A stretch of 64,000 nt of DNA from Psychromonas sp. CD1. Its GTDB lineage: Bacteria > Pseudomonadota > Gammaproteobacteria > Enterobacterales > Psychromonadaceae. The notes under the pieces are model-generated. The model had not been told where the DNA came from and ran no database searches. It saw nothing but the letters and a program-made list of their open reading frames with translations. The stretch lies in assembly GCF_002239585.1 (NCBI RefSeq), contig NZ_NDFH01000003.1:992001-1056000 (forward strand). Reading direction: 5' to 3'. How positions within the stretch are numbered: the first letter of the stretch is position 1; each line of letters begins with the position of its first letter. The translations under genes were made by a program, and so were the position numbers. Positions 54,225 to 63,575 of the stretch are shown here, in pieces.

Positions 54225-55181
54225 TTATTGGCCCCACTCAATAATACCTTCAATGTCATTTCCGTTATCACTCACTATCAACCATTTAATATGTTTTTCA
54301 CGCATCAACTCTTCTGCTTCCGAAAGACGTGCATTAGGCGAAATAAAACAAGGATTTTTATTCATCAAATCACGAGCAATTGTCTCATTAACTTTTTTCC
54401 CAGAAATCATAAAACGACGCAAATCACCATCAGTGATAACGCCCTGAAGTATATTCCCCTGCATAACTAGAGCCAATCCAGTCCGTGTTTGTGTCATGAC
54501 CAATAATATATCGGTCAATAATGTATCTGTTTTTACAAAAGGTAAATTGTCATGACGCATCTCATTACGCACGAAAGTAAGTAAACGCTTTCCTAAACTA
54601 CCACCAGGATGAAAACGCGCAAAATCCATTGGTGTAAAATTCTTTTCTAACGTTAAAACAGAAGATAGCGCATCTCCAATCACTAAGGTTAAAGTAGTAG
54701 ATGTCGTTGGTGCTAGATTTATTGGGCAAGTCTCTTTTTTTACATAAGCATCTAATACTACATCTGAATTTTTTGCCAGTGTGGAATCCTTTGCTCCGGT
54801 AATAGAAATTATCTTATTCCCAAAATATTGTAATGACGGAATTATTTTTAGCACCTCATCCGTTTCACCACTGTATGATATAAGTAATAATAAATCCTCT
54901 TTAGTGATCATTCCTAAATCACCATGAAACGCTTCACCAGGGTGCATAAAAAAAGAAGGTGTACCGACTGAAGCAAACGTAGCAGAGATCTTTTTTCCTA
55001 TGTGCCCTGACTTACCCATACCACAAACAATAATGCGCCCTGTGCATCTTTTTATTAAATCAAGCGCGTATAAATACTCTTTCCCTAAAGATTTCCTATG
55101 CGACTCTAATGCCTCACTTTGTATTTTAAAAACATTACGTACTTCTTCTAATCGTTGCTCTTGTGATAATAAAACGGGCAT
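54225..55181 (-). CDS. kdsD: arabinose-5-phosphate isomerase (KdsD/KpsF/GutQ family)
   Basis: Makes D-arabinose-5-phosphate, the precursor of Kdo in lipopolysaccharide or capsule. It has 318 residues: an SIS domain (VCGMGKSGHIGKKISATFAS near 50, HPGEAFHGDLGMI, LISYSGETDEVLKIIP, NLAPTTSTTLTLVIGDAL) followed by two CBS domains (LVMQGNILQGVITDGDLRRF, then EELMREKHIKWLIVSDN). The active-site pattern is complete. It stands alone, away from kdsC/lpt genes, so it could be an accessory paralogue (GutQ or KpsF role) rather than the main KdsD. Confidence 0.88.
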   Translation of the reverse strand: MPVLLSQEQRLEEVRNVFKIQSEALESHRKSLGKEYLYALDLIKRCTGRIIVCGMGKSGHIGKKISATFASVGTPSFFMHPGEAFHGDLGMITKEDLLLLISYSGETDEVLKIIPSLQYFGNKIISITGAKDSTLAKNSDVVLDAYVKKETCPINLAPTTSTTLTLVIGDALSSVLTLEKNFTPMDFARFHPGGSLGKRLLTFVRNEMRHDNLPFVKTDTLLTDILLVMTQTRTGLALVMQGNILQGVITDGDLRRFMISGKKVNETIARDLMNKNPCFISPNARLSEAEELMREKHIKWLIVSDNGNDIEGIIEWGQ

Positions 55182-55486
55182 ATAAAGTATTCCTTAAAAT
55201 CAATAAATACAATCTTACTATTTTTTCTCTATTTGAAAAGTAGTTATTATATAAAAGTATCGATAGACCAAATAATTTTATTTTACCTTCATCAGTCGCA
55301 TATATTTATACTTAAAACAGCATATGTTTTCTTTCTTTTTAAAAAACAAAAATCAAAAATTAAAAACCAACTCTTTTTAAAACGCAGAAAACATCCATCT
55401 CCTTCTCATTTATCACATGAGTTTATTGTGTTCAGTACATAATAACCCTTTATATTTATATAATATTACCCAATGAGGAGGTGGGC

Positions 55487-56404
55487 ATGCCAAATAAGAA
55501 ACTATTAGCAAATAGTTATGATTTTTTAATGTTTGATCTACAACCGATAAAAGAAACACAATGCATGAATTATAATAGTGATTATATTTTAATTCGCCCC
55601 AAAAAATCCGGATGCATATTACATTTATCCAACACGCAACACGCGTTAAATAAAAATCAATTAATACTACTTTCACCCTTTACTCCTTTTCAATTTAGCT
55701 CGACAAAAAAACAAAGCAGTACAACTCAATATGGAGATATTTTATTTTTTAGATTAAAAGCACTAGGTCAAACTTTTATTGATAGCATTCAATTTCAACA
55801 CGTCAAAAACATGCTTAAAAAATCACGTAATTCCTCATTATTTATCGGTGACTCTATTAATAACATTCAATCTGACATAGATACTATTGATAACTCGTTT
55901 GAATTTAAACACGTTATCACAGTGTTAAATGTTTTTGAAAAATTATCCAAAATATCTCCTAGCTGTTATTTATCGAACAATCAAACGCACCTTCAAGACA
56001 CAAAAAAAGTAGAAGATAGAGTAGATTTTGTTAAAGAGTTTATTAATAATAATTTAACAGAATCTTTATCTGTGAGCACGGTGGCCAAGAAGTTATATAT
56101 GGCAAATAGTACCTTTTCACGTTTCTTCCATGCAAATGTTGGCATTACCTTTCGCCAATACCTAATTACTAAGCGCGTGAAAAAAGCAACAAAATATCTA
56201 ATCTGTACAGATTGGTCAATCTCTTATATTGGTGCAGAAGTTGGATTTTTATCTCTTTCCAATTTTAATTCTAAATTTAAAAGTCTATTGCATGTTACGC
56301 CTCGCGAGTACCGTCACACACACATTGATATGCGTATTGGCATCGAATGTCGAAAATCGATTAAAGGGCAATTACAAAAACAATTAAACGTTCCCAATTT
56401 ATAG
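55487..56404 (+). CDS. AraC-family transcriptional regulator
   Basis: A 305-residue regulator. The C-terminal double helix-turn-helix is clear: LSVSTVAKKLYMANSTFSRF (first helix pair, near residue 200) and WSISYIGAEVGFLSLSNFNS with FKSLLHVTPREYR (second). The N-terminal 180 residues are an unassigned cupin-like sensor region. I place the start at the ATG at 55487, with AGGAGG 5 bases before; a GTG at 55481 overlaps that site. The neighbour on the 3' side is a convergent DMT exporter. The target and ligand cannot be told. Confidence 0.85.
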   Translation: MPNKKLLANSYDFLMFDLQPIKETQCMNYNSDYILIRPKKSGCILHLSNTQHALNKNQLILLSPFTPFQFSSTKKQSSTTQYGDILFFRLKALGQTFIDSIQFQHVKNMLKKSRNSSLFIGDSINNIQSDIDTIDNSFEFKHVITVLNVFEKLSKISPSCYLSNNQTHLQDTKKVEDRVDFVKEFINNNLTESLSVSTVAKKLYMANSTFSRFFHANVGITFRQYLITKRVKKATKYLICTDWSISYIGAEVGFLSLSNFNSKFKSLLHVTPREYRHTHIDMRIGIECRKSIKGQLQKQLNVPNL

Positions 56405-56596
56405 ATTACTCATTTAACGCCTCCGACATTACATGAGTATTTTCACACTCGAACGTTATTTATTCCTGTTGACTACAACGATCTGTGCCAATTATAAATA
56501 ATATTGATAACATTGATTTTATTAAATGATTCAACCTTTTTTGAACAAAGTCTCGGCATCTACCGATAGCATCGAAATATTAATATAACGATATAA

Positions 56597-56625
56597 AATG
56601 ATTAACCTGAACTCGGTTAATCATT
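56597..56625 (-). terminator. terminator after the DMT transporter gene
   Basis: AATGATTAACC-7 bases-GGTTAATCATT, an 11-bp perfect stem followed on the minus strand by TTTAT. It lies about 43 bases after the stop codon and could also close the convergent araC transcript. Confidence 0.65.
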
Positions 56626-56667
56626 TCGATTAATCTAAGTACTATAGAGTTCAAAATAAACATCTGA

Positions 56668-57591
56668 TTATGCGTATCGTAGCGCCATACGTTTTTTGCT
56701 AATAGTAATGACAATTTTACCCATGCCACCAACAATTACTAAAACACCACCTATACATTGTAACGTAGATAATGTTTCTGAATACATCAAAATACCAATA
56801 CCAGCACCAACAACCGTTTCAAGATAAGAGATACAAGCAAGCTCCGCGGCTTTTAAGTGTTTTGCAGCAATCGTAAGTAAACTCAGCGCACAAAAACCAA
56901 TAAAGAAGCCCATTGAAAGTAGCCAAACCCAAGAACTTACGTCCATTTTGGAAAAAGAGGGAGGGTTTACTATCAAACAAACGCCTATAGCTATAGCACC
57001 AAATAAAAAATTAAAGAAAGAGCGAGAGTCAGAACGAATATCCGTACGATAGCGACTAAAGAATAAATAGAGACCATAACCAACACCCGATAAGAGCCCT
57101 AACATATCACCTTTAAATGTTTCTTTAGAAAAAGAGAGAGATGCACTTAAACCATTAATTGCATCATATTTTATAATGCCGATAATCAGTAGACAGCCAA
57201 TAAAAACCGCACCTAATAAGGCAGCAGTAACGGGCGATATTTTTTCTTTAAGAAAAATAGTTGCTAAAATAGTAGAAAAGACAGGTCCGGTATAAACTAA
57301 AAAAACAGCATTAGCAAGCGATGTATATTGTGTTGCAGATACATAAGCGGCGAGGCAGAGCCCTAAACAAACACCACTGGCTATCACTGATGGCGTTAAT
57401 TTTGTTTTTTTTATTAACTTCATATTACCTTGATAACAAACCATACCTAATACACAGATTCCACCTACAAACATTCGCGTAAAAGCAATTACATCTCCAC
57501 TGATATTTATATTTCTAGAAAAAATACCGACACATCCCATTAATATAGCGGAGGCAATCATAGTTAAATAACCTAATGTTTTCGTGCTCAT
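56668..57591 (-). CDS. EamA/DMT-family transporter
   Basis: A 307-residue inner-membrane protein with ten hydrophobic helices in two EamA repeats. The first repeat ends LVYTGPVFSTILATIFLKEK near 105; the second ends ACISYLETVVGAGIGILMYS, then LQCIGGVLVIVGG. These helix-8/9 motifs mark RhaT/YdcZ-type metabolite exporters. Its substrate cannot be read from sequence. It lies downstream of the amidinotransferase on the same strand, separated by that gene's terminator and a gap of about 300 bases, so co-regulation is only possible, not shown. Confidence 0.85.
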   Translation of the reverse strand: MSTKTLGYLTMIASAILMGCVGIFSRNINISGDVIAFTRMFVGGICVLGMVCYQGNMKLIKKTKLTPSVIASGVCLGLCLAAYVSATQYTSLANAVFLVYTGPVFSTILATIFLKEKISPVTAALLGAVFIGCLLIIGIIKYDAINGLSASLSFSKETFKGDMLGLLSGVGYGLYLFFSRYRTDIRSDSRSFFNFLFGAIAIGVCLIVNPPSFSKMDVSSWVWLLSMGFFIGFCALSLLTIAAKHLKAAELACISYLETVVGAGIGILMYSETLSTLQCIGGVLVIVGGMGKIVITISKKRMALRYA

Positions 57592-57944
57592 GATTATTTC
57601 CTTTTTTGTCTTTGTTTACTGATCCACTCATTTTCCTCTACTACGTGTTACTAGTACCCTTATAGCTAAACGATAAAAAACACGATAATAAATTAACAAT
57701 AAGACCAACATCTACTGTCTAATATTTTGTAAGTATTTTTATTTTCTTGTCTGCAATAAAATTTGGGTGATATATTTTTTGTTTTAATTAAAGAATGAAT
57801 AATTATTTAATTAACATCAGCCTGAATGACTCATAATCTTAATTAAATAAGGCGATAAAAAACATTTTGATATACACAGATCACAGAGGTTGAAAATAAA
57901 ATAGAAAAAGGCTTCTTCAGAAGCCTTTTCTATTTAAATATTTA
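57592..57944. other. gap between amidinotransferase and DMT genes
   Basis: 353 AT-rich bases. It contains the amidinotransferase terminator (57906-57929). The rest must hold the DMT promoter; I see no convincing -35/-10 pair or gene remnant in it. Confidence 0.5.
57906..57929 (-). terminator. amidinotransferase terminator
   Basis: AAAAGGCTTC-TTCA-GAAGCCTTTT: a perfect 10-bp stem with a tetraloop and U-tract on the minus strand, 16 bases after the stop codon. Confidence 0.9.
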
Positions 57945-59198
57945 TTAATATTCCCAATGATCTACGTTGTGTGTACCTGAGAACTGATTAGGGAAATAGT
58001 CTTCACAAGTTCCTTCTCTCCATACATCAGCAGTAGCACAATGCAATCCTCCGCCAAAGGCATAAGCATCACGCATTGCAACAGGGATAACATCAAAACC
58101 TAGCTTATCAAATTGTTCCATTTGCGCTGTTTCTGTGGCTTCAACACAAACCGTTTTATGATCTAAGATTAAAGTATTCATCGATAACCAAGTACTGGAA
58201 TAACATAATGCAGGTGGATTCTCCCAAGATGGTTTAACTGCTTCTACTATTTCCCAATCATTTTTTTCGAAAATTTCACGTTGTCCTTTAAATAATGGAC
58301 GATTTGGATTAAGTAACATTAAACCTGGACGTAATGGGCAGAAGGTCGCATCAATATGAATTGGATGATTATCTTCAAAACTTAATGTATGAATACGGTA
58401 ACCTTGAGCTTCATACTTACGTTTTAACCAATGAATCCCAGCAAGATTAGTCGTTAAACCGTGCTGAACAAACACATCTTTACCTAAACGCATTACATCG
58501 GCAGCATCAAATAAAATATCCGTTTCTTTCGTACTATATTCTTTACGTAATGAGCGCTCCATCGTTTCTTCATCAGATAAAAACTCATAAGCGGCCACAT
58601 AATCCATTCTGAAACTTTCATCAGATAAACGAGGTCGTGGAGCTTGCTCTATTAAGCAGTTAGGATCTGACTCAAAGTATTCACGAAGTAAATCAACATA
58701 TGCCAAATATTCAAAATAACGACTACGAAAACTCATCGGTGCCATTAACATGGTTTTTCCCATAGTTAATAAACAATCTCGAGGAGGCATCACGCCAAAA
58801 CCAGAACTAATAGTAAAGTCAGGCGTTATAATACGTTCATGCCAATCGACCGCACCTGGTCTATCTACAATAATATTGCGGGCTTCTAATAATTTTGCAA
58901 AATCATTAAGGCATTCGTTCGCAATATCTATCGATTCTTGCGTTCTTCGACCCGCTTTACCACCTCGCATAGGTGAACCCGCCGGGATTTTTTCATTACT
59001 TGCAGGACAGGCTTCTGGAATATGTTGATTATCCGCAATACCCACAATAACATGACGTAAGGGATCAAAGTCGTTATAAGATTCTACGTGTAAACCCTTG
59101 CGTACAATTGGCACACCAGATTCTTTTCTTTGTAAACTTGTAGATGCATTTGGATATAGATCTATTGTTGTAATATTGCTAATAATTGACTTTTTCAC
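57945..59198 (-). CDS. AGAT-type amidinotransferase
   Basis: A 418-residue enzyme of the glycine amidinotransferase family, which moves an amidino group from arginine to an amine acceptor. The catalytic triad can be placed by alignment with human AGAT: Asp in FDAADVMRLGKDVFVQHGL, His in HPIHIDATFCPLRPGLMLLN and Cys in AFGGGLHCATADVWREG. The start is a GTG at 59198 with AAAGGAG 6 bases upstream (MKKSIISNITTIDLYP); an ATG at 59249 lacks a site. The vertebrate HCWTCDVRR is HCATADVWR here, so acceptor preference may differ. There is no peptide-synthetase or polyketide neighbour as in toxin clusters. The product may be guanidinoacetate or another guanidino compound. Confidence 0.85.
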   Translation of the reverse strand: MKKSIISNITTIDLYPNASTSLQRKESGVPIVRKGLHVESYNDFDPLRHVIVGIADNQHIPEACPASNEKIPAGSPMRGGKAGRRTQESIDIANECLNDFAKLLEARNIIVDRPGAVDWHERIITPDFTISSGFGVMPPRDCLLTMGKTMLMAPMSFRSRYFEYLAYVDLLREYFESDPNCLIEQAPRPRLSDESFRMDYVAAYEFLSDEETMERSLRKEYSTKETDILFDAADVMRLGKDVFVQHGLTTNLAGIHWLKRKYEAQGYRIHTLSFEDNHPIHIDATFCPLRPGLMLLNPNRPLFKGQREIFEKNDWEIVEAVKPSWENPPALCYSSTWLSMNTLILDHKTVCVEATETAQMEQFDKLGFDVIPVAMRDAYAFGGGLHCATADVWREGTCEDYFPNQFSGTHNVDHWEY

Positions 59199-59500
59199 CC
59201 TGGCTCCTTTCTGGTAACCCTTATAGCGGTAGGGAACAGATGGTGTCATCTGTAATTGATGTTAATCATATAAATGGATGAAATGTACTTTGGGATTAAG
59301 GAGGAAAAATAAAAAAAATAGGTTCTTTGGGGGTTATTTTTTTGTCTTTTCTCTAAATGATTTTCCAATATATCACTCAATATACACATGAGTACAGGAT
59401 GTAGTAATATCACAAAATACCTAACAACACCGTAACTACTAGCATAACGCATACTTTAAAGTGAATTTCGGACGTAAAAAAACCACCCAGAAGGTGGTTG
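59199..59500. other. gap between amidinotransferase and tRNA-Pro
   Basis: About 300 bases. It contains the tRNA terminator at 59476-59499 and must hold the amidinotransferase promoter. Small open frames here have no family resemblance. Confidence 0.5.
59476..59499 (-). terminator. tRNA-Pro terminator
   Basis: Minus strand AACCACC-TTCTG-GGTGGTT followed by TTTTT, directly after the tRNA 3' CCA. Confidence 0.88.
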
Positions 59501-59577
59501 TGGTCGGTATGATAGGATTTGAACCTACGACCCCTGCTCCCCCAGAGCAGTGCGCTACCAAGCTGCGCTACATACCG
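59501..59577 (-). tRNA. tRNA-Pro (anticodon GGG)
   Basis: A 77-nt tRNA with encoded CCA. The acceptor stem CGGTATG pairs with CATACCG. The D arm contains AGCGCAGCTTGGTAGCGC. The anticodon stem CTGCT/AGCAG holds the loop CTGGGGG, giving anticodon GGG. The T arm contains GGTTCAAATCC. It closely resembles proline tRNAs of E. coli. It stands alone between fabV and the amidinotransferase gene with its own terminator. I saw no integrase or attachment-site repeat beside it. Confidence 0.97.
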
Positions 59578-59667
59578 ATTTAGGTGTCTATTTTAATAAT
59601 TTACACACAAGATGCAACTAAAACTTCTTAGTTTTATCATTTATATTTCAAATGCTTAAAAATAAAT

Positions 59668-59695
59668 AAAAAACCACTCTAGGTGGTTTTTTTCT
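59668..59695 (-). terminator. fabV terminator (bidirectional)
   Basis: AACCAC-TCTAG-GTGGTT flanked by A-run and T-run, so it can work on both strands. It lies about 25 bases after the fabV stop. Confidence 0.85.
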
Positions 59696-59717
59696 TATTA
59701 AGTAACATTTGAAAGAG

Positions 59718-60920
59718 TTAAATGCTTAAACAATCGAAATCAACAATAGTATCCACATCAACACTATAATCGATACCTTCAATCGCAAATCCAAACAAAC
59801 GTAAAAATTCTTCTTTGTACTCTTTATAATCAGTCAAGTCGAACAGATTTTCAGTTGTAATTAATGGCCATAATTTTTTGCACTGTTGCTGTACATCTTC
59901 ACGTAGCTCCCAATCATCAAGACGTAAACGGCGTGTTTCATCAGTTGTTACTGATGCACTATCATCGCGATACAATTGCGTTGTAAATAAGCGGTAGATT
60001 TGTTCCATACAACCTTCATGTAAACCTTTTTCTTTCATTATTTTAAATACCATTGAAATGTATAAAGGCATAACAGGAATCGCTGAACTTGCTTGTGTTA
60101 CTACACTTTTTTGTACAGAAACATACGCTTCGCCCGCTAAAGGTGTAAGCTGAGCTTGAATCGCAGTTGACGCACGATCTAAATCAACTTTAGCTTTGCC
60201 TAATGCTCCATTCCAATATATTGGCCAAGTTAATTCAGTACCAATATAAGAGTAAGCAATCGTTTTAACGCCGGTAGCTAGCACGCCAGCATCTCCTAAA
60301 GCACTCAGCCACAATTCCCAATCTTGTCCACCCATCACGGTAACTGTATTCGCAATTTCTTCTTCTGAAGCAGGCTCTACTTGTGCTTCGATAATAATAT
60401 CTTTATTAGTATCAATCGCCGTTGAGATATAGGTTTCACCAATGGGTTTTAAACTTGAACGAATAACTTCACCCGTATCAGGCATTTTACGTACCGGTGC
60501 TGCAACCGAATAAATAATTGCATCAATTTGACCTAAGTCCTCTTTGATTAAAGCAATCACTTTATCTTTCATTGCATGAGAAAATGCATCGCCATTAATA
60601 CTCTTTGCATAGAGACCGTCTTGATGCGCTTGTTTTTCAAAAGCGGCACTGTTATACCATCCCGCAGATCCCGTTTTACGCTCTGTGGCAGGTTTTTCAA
60701 AAAAAACACCGATTGTTGACGCATCAGAACCATAAGCGGCTGCAATGCGAGAAGACATACCATATCCTGCAGATGAGCCTATGATCAATACACGTTTAGG
60801 ACCCTTTTTTATTTTGCCCTGTTTTTTTGTATATTCAATTTGTGCTTGCACATTTTTAGCACAACCAAGTGGATGTGTTGTGGTACAAATAAAGCCTCTA
60901 ATTTTTGGTTTTATGATCAT
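59718..60920 (-). CDS. fabV: trans-2-enoyl-ACP/CoA reductase FabV
   Basis: NADH-dependent enoyl reductase of fatty-acid synthesis, the triclosan-tolerant type common in Vibrio and Pseudomonas. It has 400 residues. The N-terminal [20 protein letters not shown] and the nucleotide site [20 protein letters not shown] (near 42-61) are diagnostic. The catalytic Y-x8-K is present as [10 protein letters not shown] near 235-244. The substrate-binding Trp-rich part ([12 protein letters not shown]) is intact. It is monocistronic with its own terminator. Confidence 0.96.
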   Translation of the reverse strand: MIIKPKIRGFICTTTHPLGCAKNVQAQIEYTKKQGKIKKGPKRVLIIGSSAGYGMSSRIAAAYGSDASTIGVFFEKPATERKTGSAGWYNSAAFEKQAHQDGLYAKSINGDAFSHAMKDKVIALIKEDLGQIDAIIYSVAAPVRKMPDTGEVIRSSLKPIGETYISTAIDTNKDIIIEAQVEPASEEEIANTVTVMGGQDWELWLSALGDAGVLATGVKTIAYSYIGTELTWPIYWNGALGKAKVDLDRASTAIQAQLTPLAGEAYVSVQKSVVTQASSAIPVMPLYISMVFKIMKEKGLHEGCMEQIYRLFTTQLYRDDSASVTTDETRRLRLDDWELREDVQQQCKKLWPLITTENLFDLTDYKEYKEEFLRLFGFAIEGIDYSVDVDTIVDFDCLSI

Positions 60921-61145
60921 AATTAAATCTCTTCTTTAATATCGAAAGACAACTTCAATGTTGTCTGACAGGAGTACTGATATATACCCATGTTGTATCT
61001 AATACCGCAAGGAAATACACGAAAAATAAAAAATCGAGTACCATGCAACAACAAGAGCACGTGAATTTATCTATAAAAAGTATCACTTAAAATACTTAAT
61101 ATATCAAAGCCCATGAATATAATAAGGTGCATAATATACACGCTT

Positions 61146-62357
61146 TTATGATGGGTTCAAAATAGCAGGTAATTCTCCGCTTAAACCCATCGCTTGACGA
61201 ATAAATTGTTTTTTCACCGGCAGGATATTATCTGCAAATAATAACGCTAAATTACGCAGTATTTTTTTACCCGGATCATTTCCTTGAAAAAGACGTTTAA
61301 GTAACTCCATTGCAGCAATCATTTGTACAGCTTCGGTTTTTCTCCAACGTTCAAATTGACGTAACTGCGGATATAAACCAATATCTTTTCCTGCATCATG
61401 ATTGGCCTGTATACATTCAGACAAACTCAATGCATCAAGTATACCTAAATTAACACCTTGCCCAGCTAACGGGTGAATAGTGTGCGCAGCATCACCTATT
61501 AACGCAATGCGATGTTTAGCGAAATCACGTGCATAACGCATGCGCAATGGAAAATGCAGCCGCTCACCTTGTAACTCACACGCGCCCAATCTATTATCAA
61601 ACATACAGCTTAATTGCTTGTTAAATTCAAAACGACTTAATGCTTTTAATTTATCGATTTCATGCGCAGGAGCAGACCAAACAATAGAGCAGAGATTATC
61701 TTCAAATAAGGGTAAAAAAGCTAAAGGCCCCGATGAGGTGAATATTTGCCGAGCGCAATTTTCGTGTGCCAATTCGGTTTTTATGGTTGCCACTAACGCA
61801 TCTTGTTCATAATCCCAATAGGTCAATGGTATATTAGCTTGATTGCGTAACCAAGAATTAGCTCCATCAGCACCAACTAATAACTTACTGGTTAACTGTT
61901 TATCACTGCCTAACGTTAACCAAGCCTCTCCATCCCCCATACTCACCTTACAGATTTTATCTGGGGCATAAAAAGTAACATTTGTTTGTTGTTCAAGCAG
62001 AGTCATCAGTGCTTTTTTTATTTGTTCATTTTCAATGATATAGCCTAATTGAGGTGCATTCACATCCGAAGCAGAGAACTCGATTTTAGCAGCGGTATCT
62101 TTTTCCCAAACAGACATGCATGCATAAGGCGTGATACGCGATGCATTTATATATTCCCAAACACCTAACTTTTCAAAAATAGTACGACTGGCTATATTGA
62201 TAGCACTCACTCTTGAAACACACAAGTCATCTCGACTTAGCTTTTCTTTACTTTCAATAATTGCGATACGTAAGTCGCTTTTTGCTAATGAAATTGCCAG
62301 TGTAAGCCCCACTATTCCACCACCTACGATGGTTAAATCATAAGATAACATCATCAT
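61146..62357 (-). CDS. ubiI: ubiquinone C5-hydroxylase UbiI (VisC family)
   Basis: FAD-dependent monooxygenase of ubiquinone synthesis, 403 residues. The FAD-binding Rossmann motif is LTIVGGGIVGLTLAISLAKS (residues 8-27), followed by the DG motif LLVGADGANSWLRNQ near 160. The second FAD motif is IALIGDAAHTIHPLAGQGVN near 290. It is the third gene of a pepP-ubiH-ubiI operon and overlaps the ubiH stop (ATGA). Three ATGs in a row open it, so the exact start is ambiguous by two codons. The assignment over UbiF rests on gene order. Confidence 0.9.
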   Translation of the reverse strand: MMMLSYDLTIVGGGIVGLTLAISLAKSDLRIAIIESKEKLSRDDLCVSRVSAINIASRTIFEKLGVWEYINASRITPYACMSVWEKDTAAKIEFSASDVNAPQLGYIIENEQIKKALMTLLEQQTNVTFYAPDKICKVSMGDGEAWLTLGSDKQLTSKLLVGADGANSWLRNQANIPLTYWDYEQDALVATIKTELAHENCARQIFTSSGPLAFLPLFEDNLCSIVWSAPAHEIDKLKALSRFEFNKQLSCMFDNRLGACELQGERLHFPLRMRYARDFAKHRIALIGDAAHTIHPLAGQGVNLGILDALSLSECIQANHDAGKDIGLYPQLRQFERWRKTEAVQMIAAMELLKRLFQGNDPGKKILRNLALLFADNILPVKKQFIRQAMGLSGELPAILNPS

Positions 62358-63571
62358 ATATTTTCTTTTGCAAATAAATTAAATTGACCTCTTGCTTGCC
62401 TGACTATCGGCTCAGCAAGTACCGGAAAACAAGACATGGCCTGTAGAGCGATATTTCGCCCCAATACTAATGGCCAAGCATCGCTACTAAATAAAGTCAC
62501 CACTGAATGAGTCATTAAAACCGTTCTGTTTTGATCTTTTTTACGTAAACACCAATATTTATTCAACATAGTAAAGGAACCAATGGTGCCGTTTTTGTAA
62601 GCACTCGTCATGTCCGTTATTAATTGGTAAACATCACGTAAACCAAGATTAAACCCTTGCCCCATCACAGGATGTAAACTCTGTGCGGCATTACCTATAC
62701 AAAGAACACGATGCGCAAAAGGTGATGGGCTGTGTATTAATTTCAACGCATAACTATGACGTGATTCTACTTCAATAAAACGCCCAGCACGATAACCAAA
62801 GGCTTTTTGTAGCATATTTAAAAAATCATCGTCGCTTAATATTTCCATCGCCTCTAATGCATCTTTTTTTAATGACCAGACAAGCGCATAACGTTCATCC
62901 GAAATCGGCAATAAAGCAATAGGGCCGGATCTTGTAAAGCATTCAAAAGCACGGTTTTTATGCTCTTCAGAACAACGTACATTAGCGATAAGTGCAGAGC
63001 TTGCATAGTCGATACTTTGTGTATCTATCCCTGCGTATTGTCGCGTAACACTTGATTCTCCATCGGCGCCGATACATAACTTTGCACGAATTTTTTGTCC
63101 ATTTTGCAAATGGCAATATATATGTTCTCGGTGTGGCTCAAGGCTCGTTAGGCTAACACTGTAAAGCCGTGTTAATTGTGCATAGCCCTTTAATTTATCC
63201 GCCAGGACTTTCCCCATCACCTGTAATTCAACAACCGCACCAAAAACATCCTTTTGACGAGGCAAATCTAACATCCCCCAGCCACCACGCTCAAAGATAT
63301 GTATATCCTCGATATGAGTCACTTTATTTTTTAACGTATGCCATAATCCTAGTGCATCTAAAATATCACAACTGCCGGCACTCAGCGCAATACTACGGGC
63401 ATCAAATCCAGGGTGCATTGTAGTACCGATTAATTGAGGGTTATTATCGATTAATAGAACATTAAGTTTAGGTATATTCATTAAAAGTGCATGAGCAAGT
63501 AAGCAACCCGACATACCAGCCCCAACGATGACAATATCGACATCAAAATCAAAAGAATGTTTTTTTTGCAT
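62354..63571 (-). CDS. ubiH: ubiquinone C8-hydroxylase UbiH
   Basis: FAD-dependent 2-octaprenyl-6-methoxyphenol hydroxylase, about 405 residues. The N-terminal FAD motif is DIVIVGAGMSGCLLAHALLM, the middle DG motif LCIGADGESSVTRQYAG, and the C-terminal LCIGNAAQSLHPVMGQGFNL (usual D-A-A-H is N-A-A-Q here). I place the start at the ATG at 63571 (MQKKHSFDFDVD), 4 bases after the pepP stop. A longer frame to 63622 would overlap pepP by 47 bases and has no better site. Confidence 0.9.
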   Translation of the reverse strand: MQKKHSFDFDVDIVIVGAGMSGCLLAHALLMNIPKLNVLLIDNNPQLIGTTMHPGFDARSIALSAGSCDILDALGLWHTLKNKVTHIEDIHIFERGGWGMLDLPRQKDVFGAVVELQVMGKVLADKLKGYAQLTRLYSVSLTSLEPHREHIYCHLQNGQKIRAKLCIGADGESSVTRQYAGIDTQSIDYASSALIANVRCSEEHKNRAFECFTRSGPIALLPISDERYALVWSLKKDALEAMEILSDDDFLNMLQKAFGYRAGRFIEVESRHSYALKLIHSPSPFAHRVLCIGNAAQSLHPVMGQGFNLGLRDVYQLITDMTSAYKNGTIGSFTMLNKYWCLRKKDQNRTVLMTHSVVTLFSSDAWPLVLGRNIALQAMSCFPVLAEPIVRQARGQFNLFAKENI

Positions 63572-63575
63572 TGAT

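Noticed and set aside
54225-55181. kdsD as part of a capsule locus
   Set aside because: No kdsC, kps or glycosyltransferase genes adjoin it; neighbours are a chemoreceptor and an AraC regulator.
55233-55680. Small open frames on both strands before the AraC gene
   Set aside because: They are AT-rich shadow frames without ribosome sites or recognisable protein features.
59501-59577. tRNA-Pro as integration site of a genomic island
   Set aside because: No integrase gene and no repeat of the tRNA 3' end was seen nearby.
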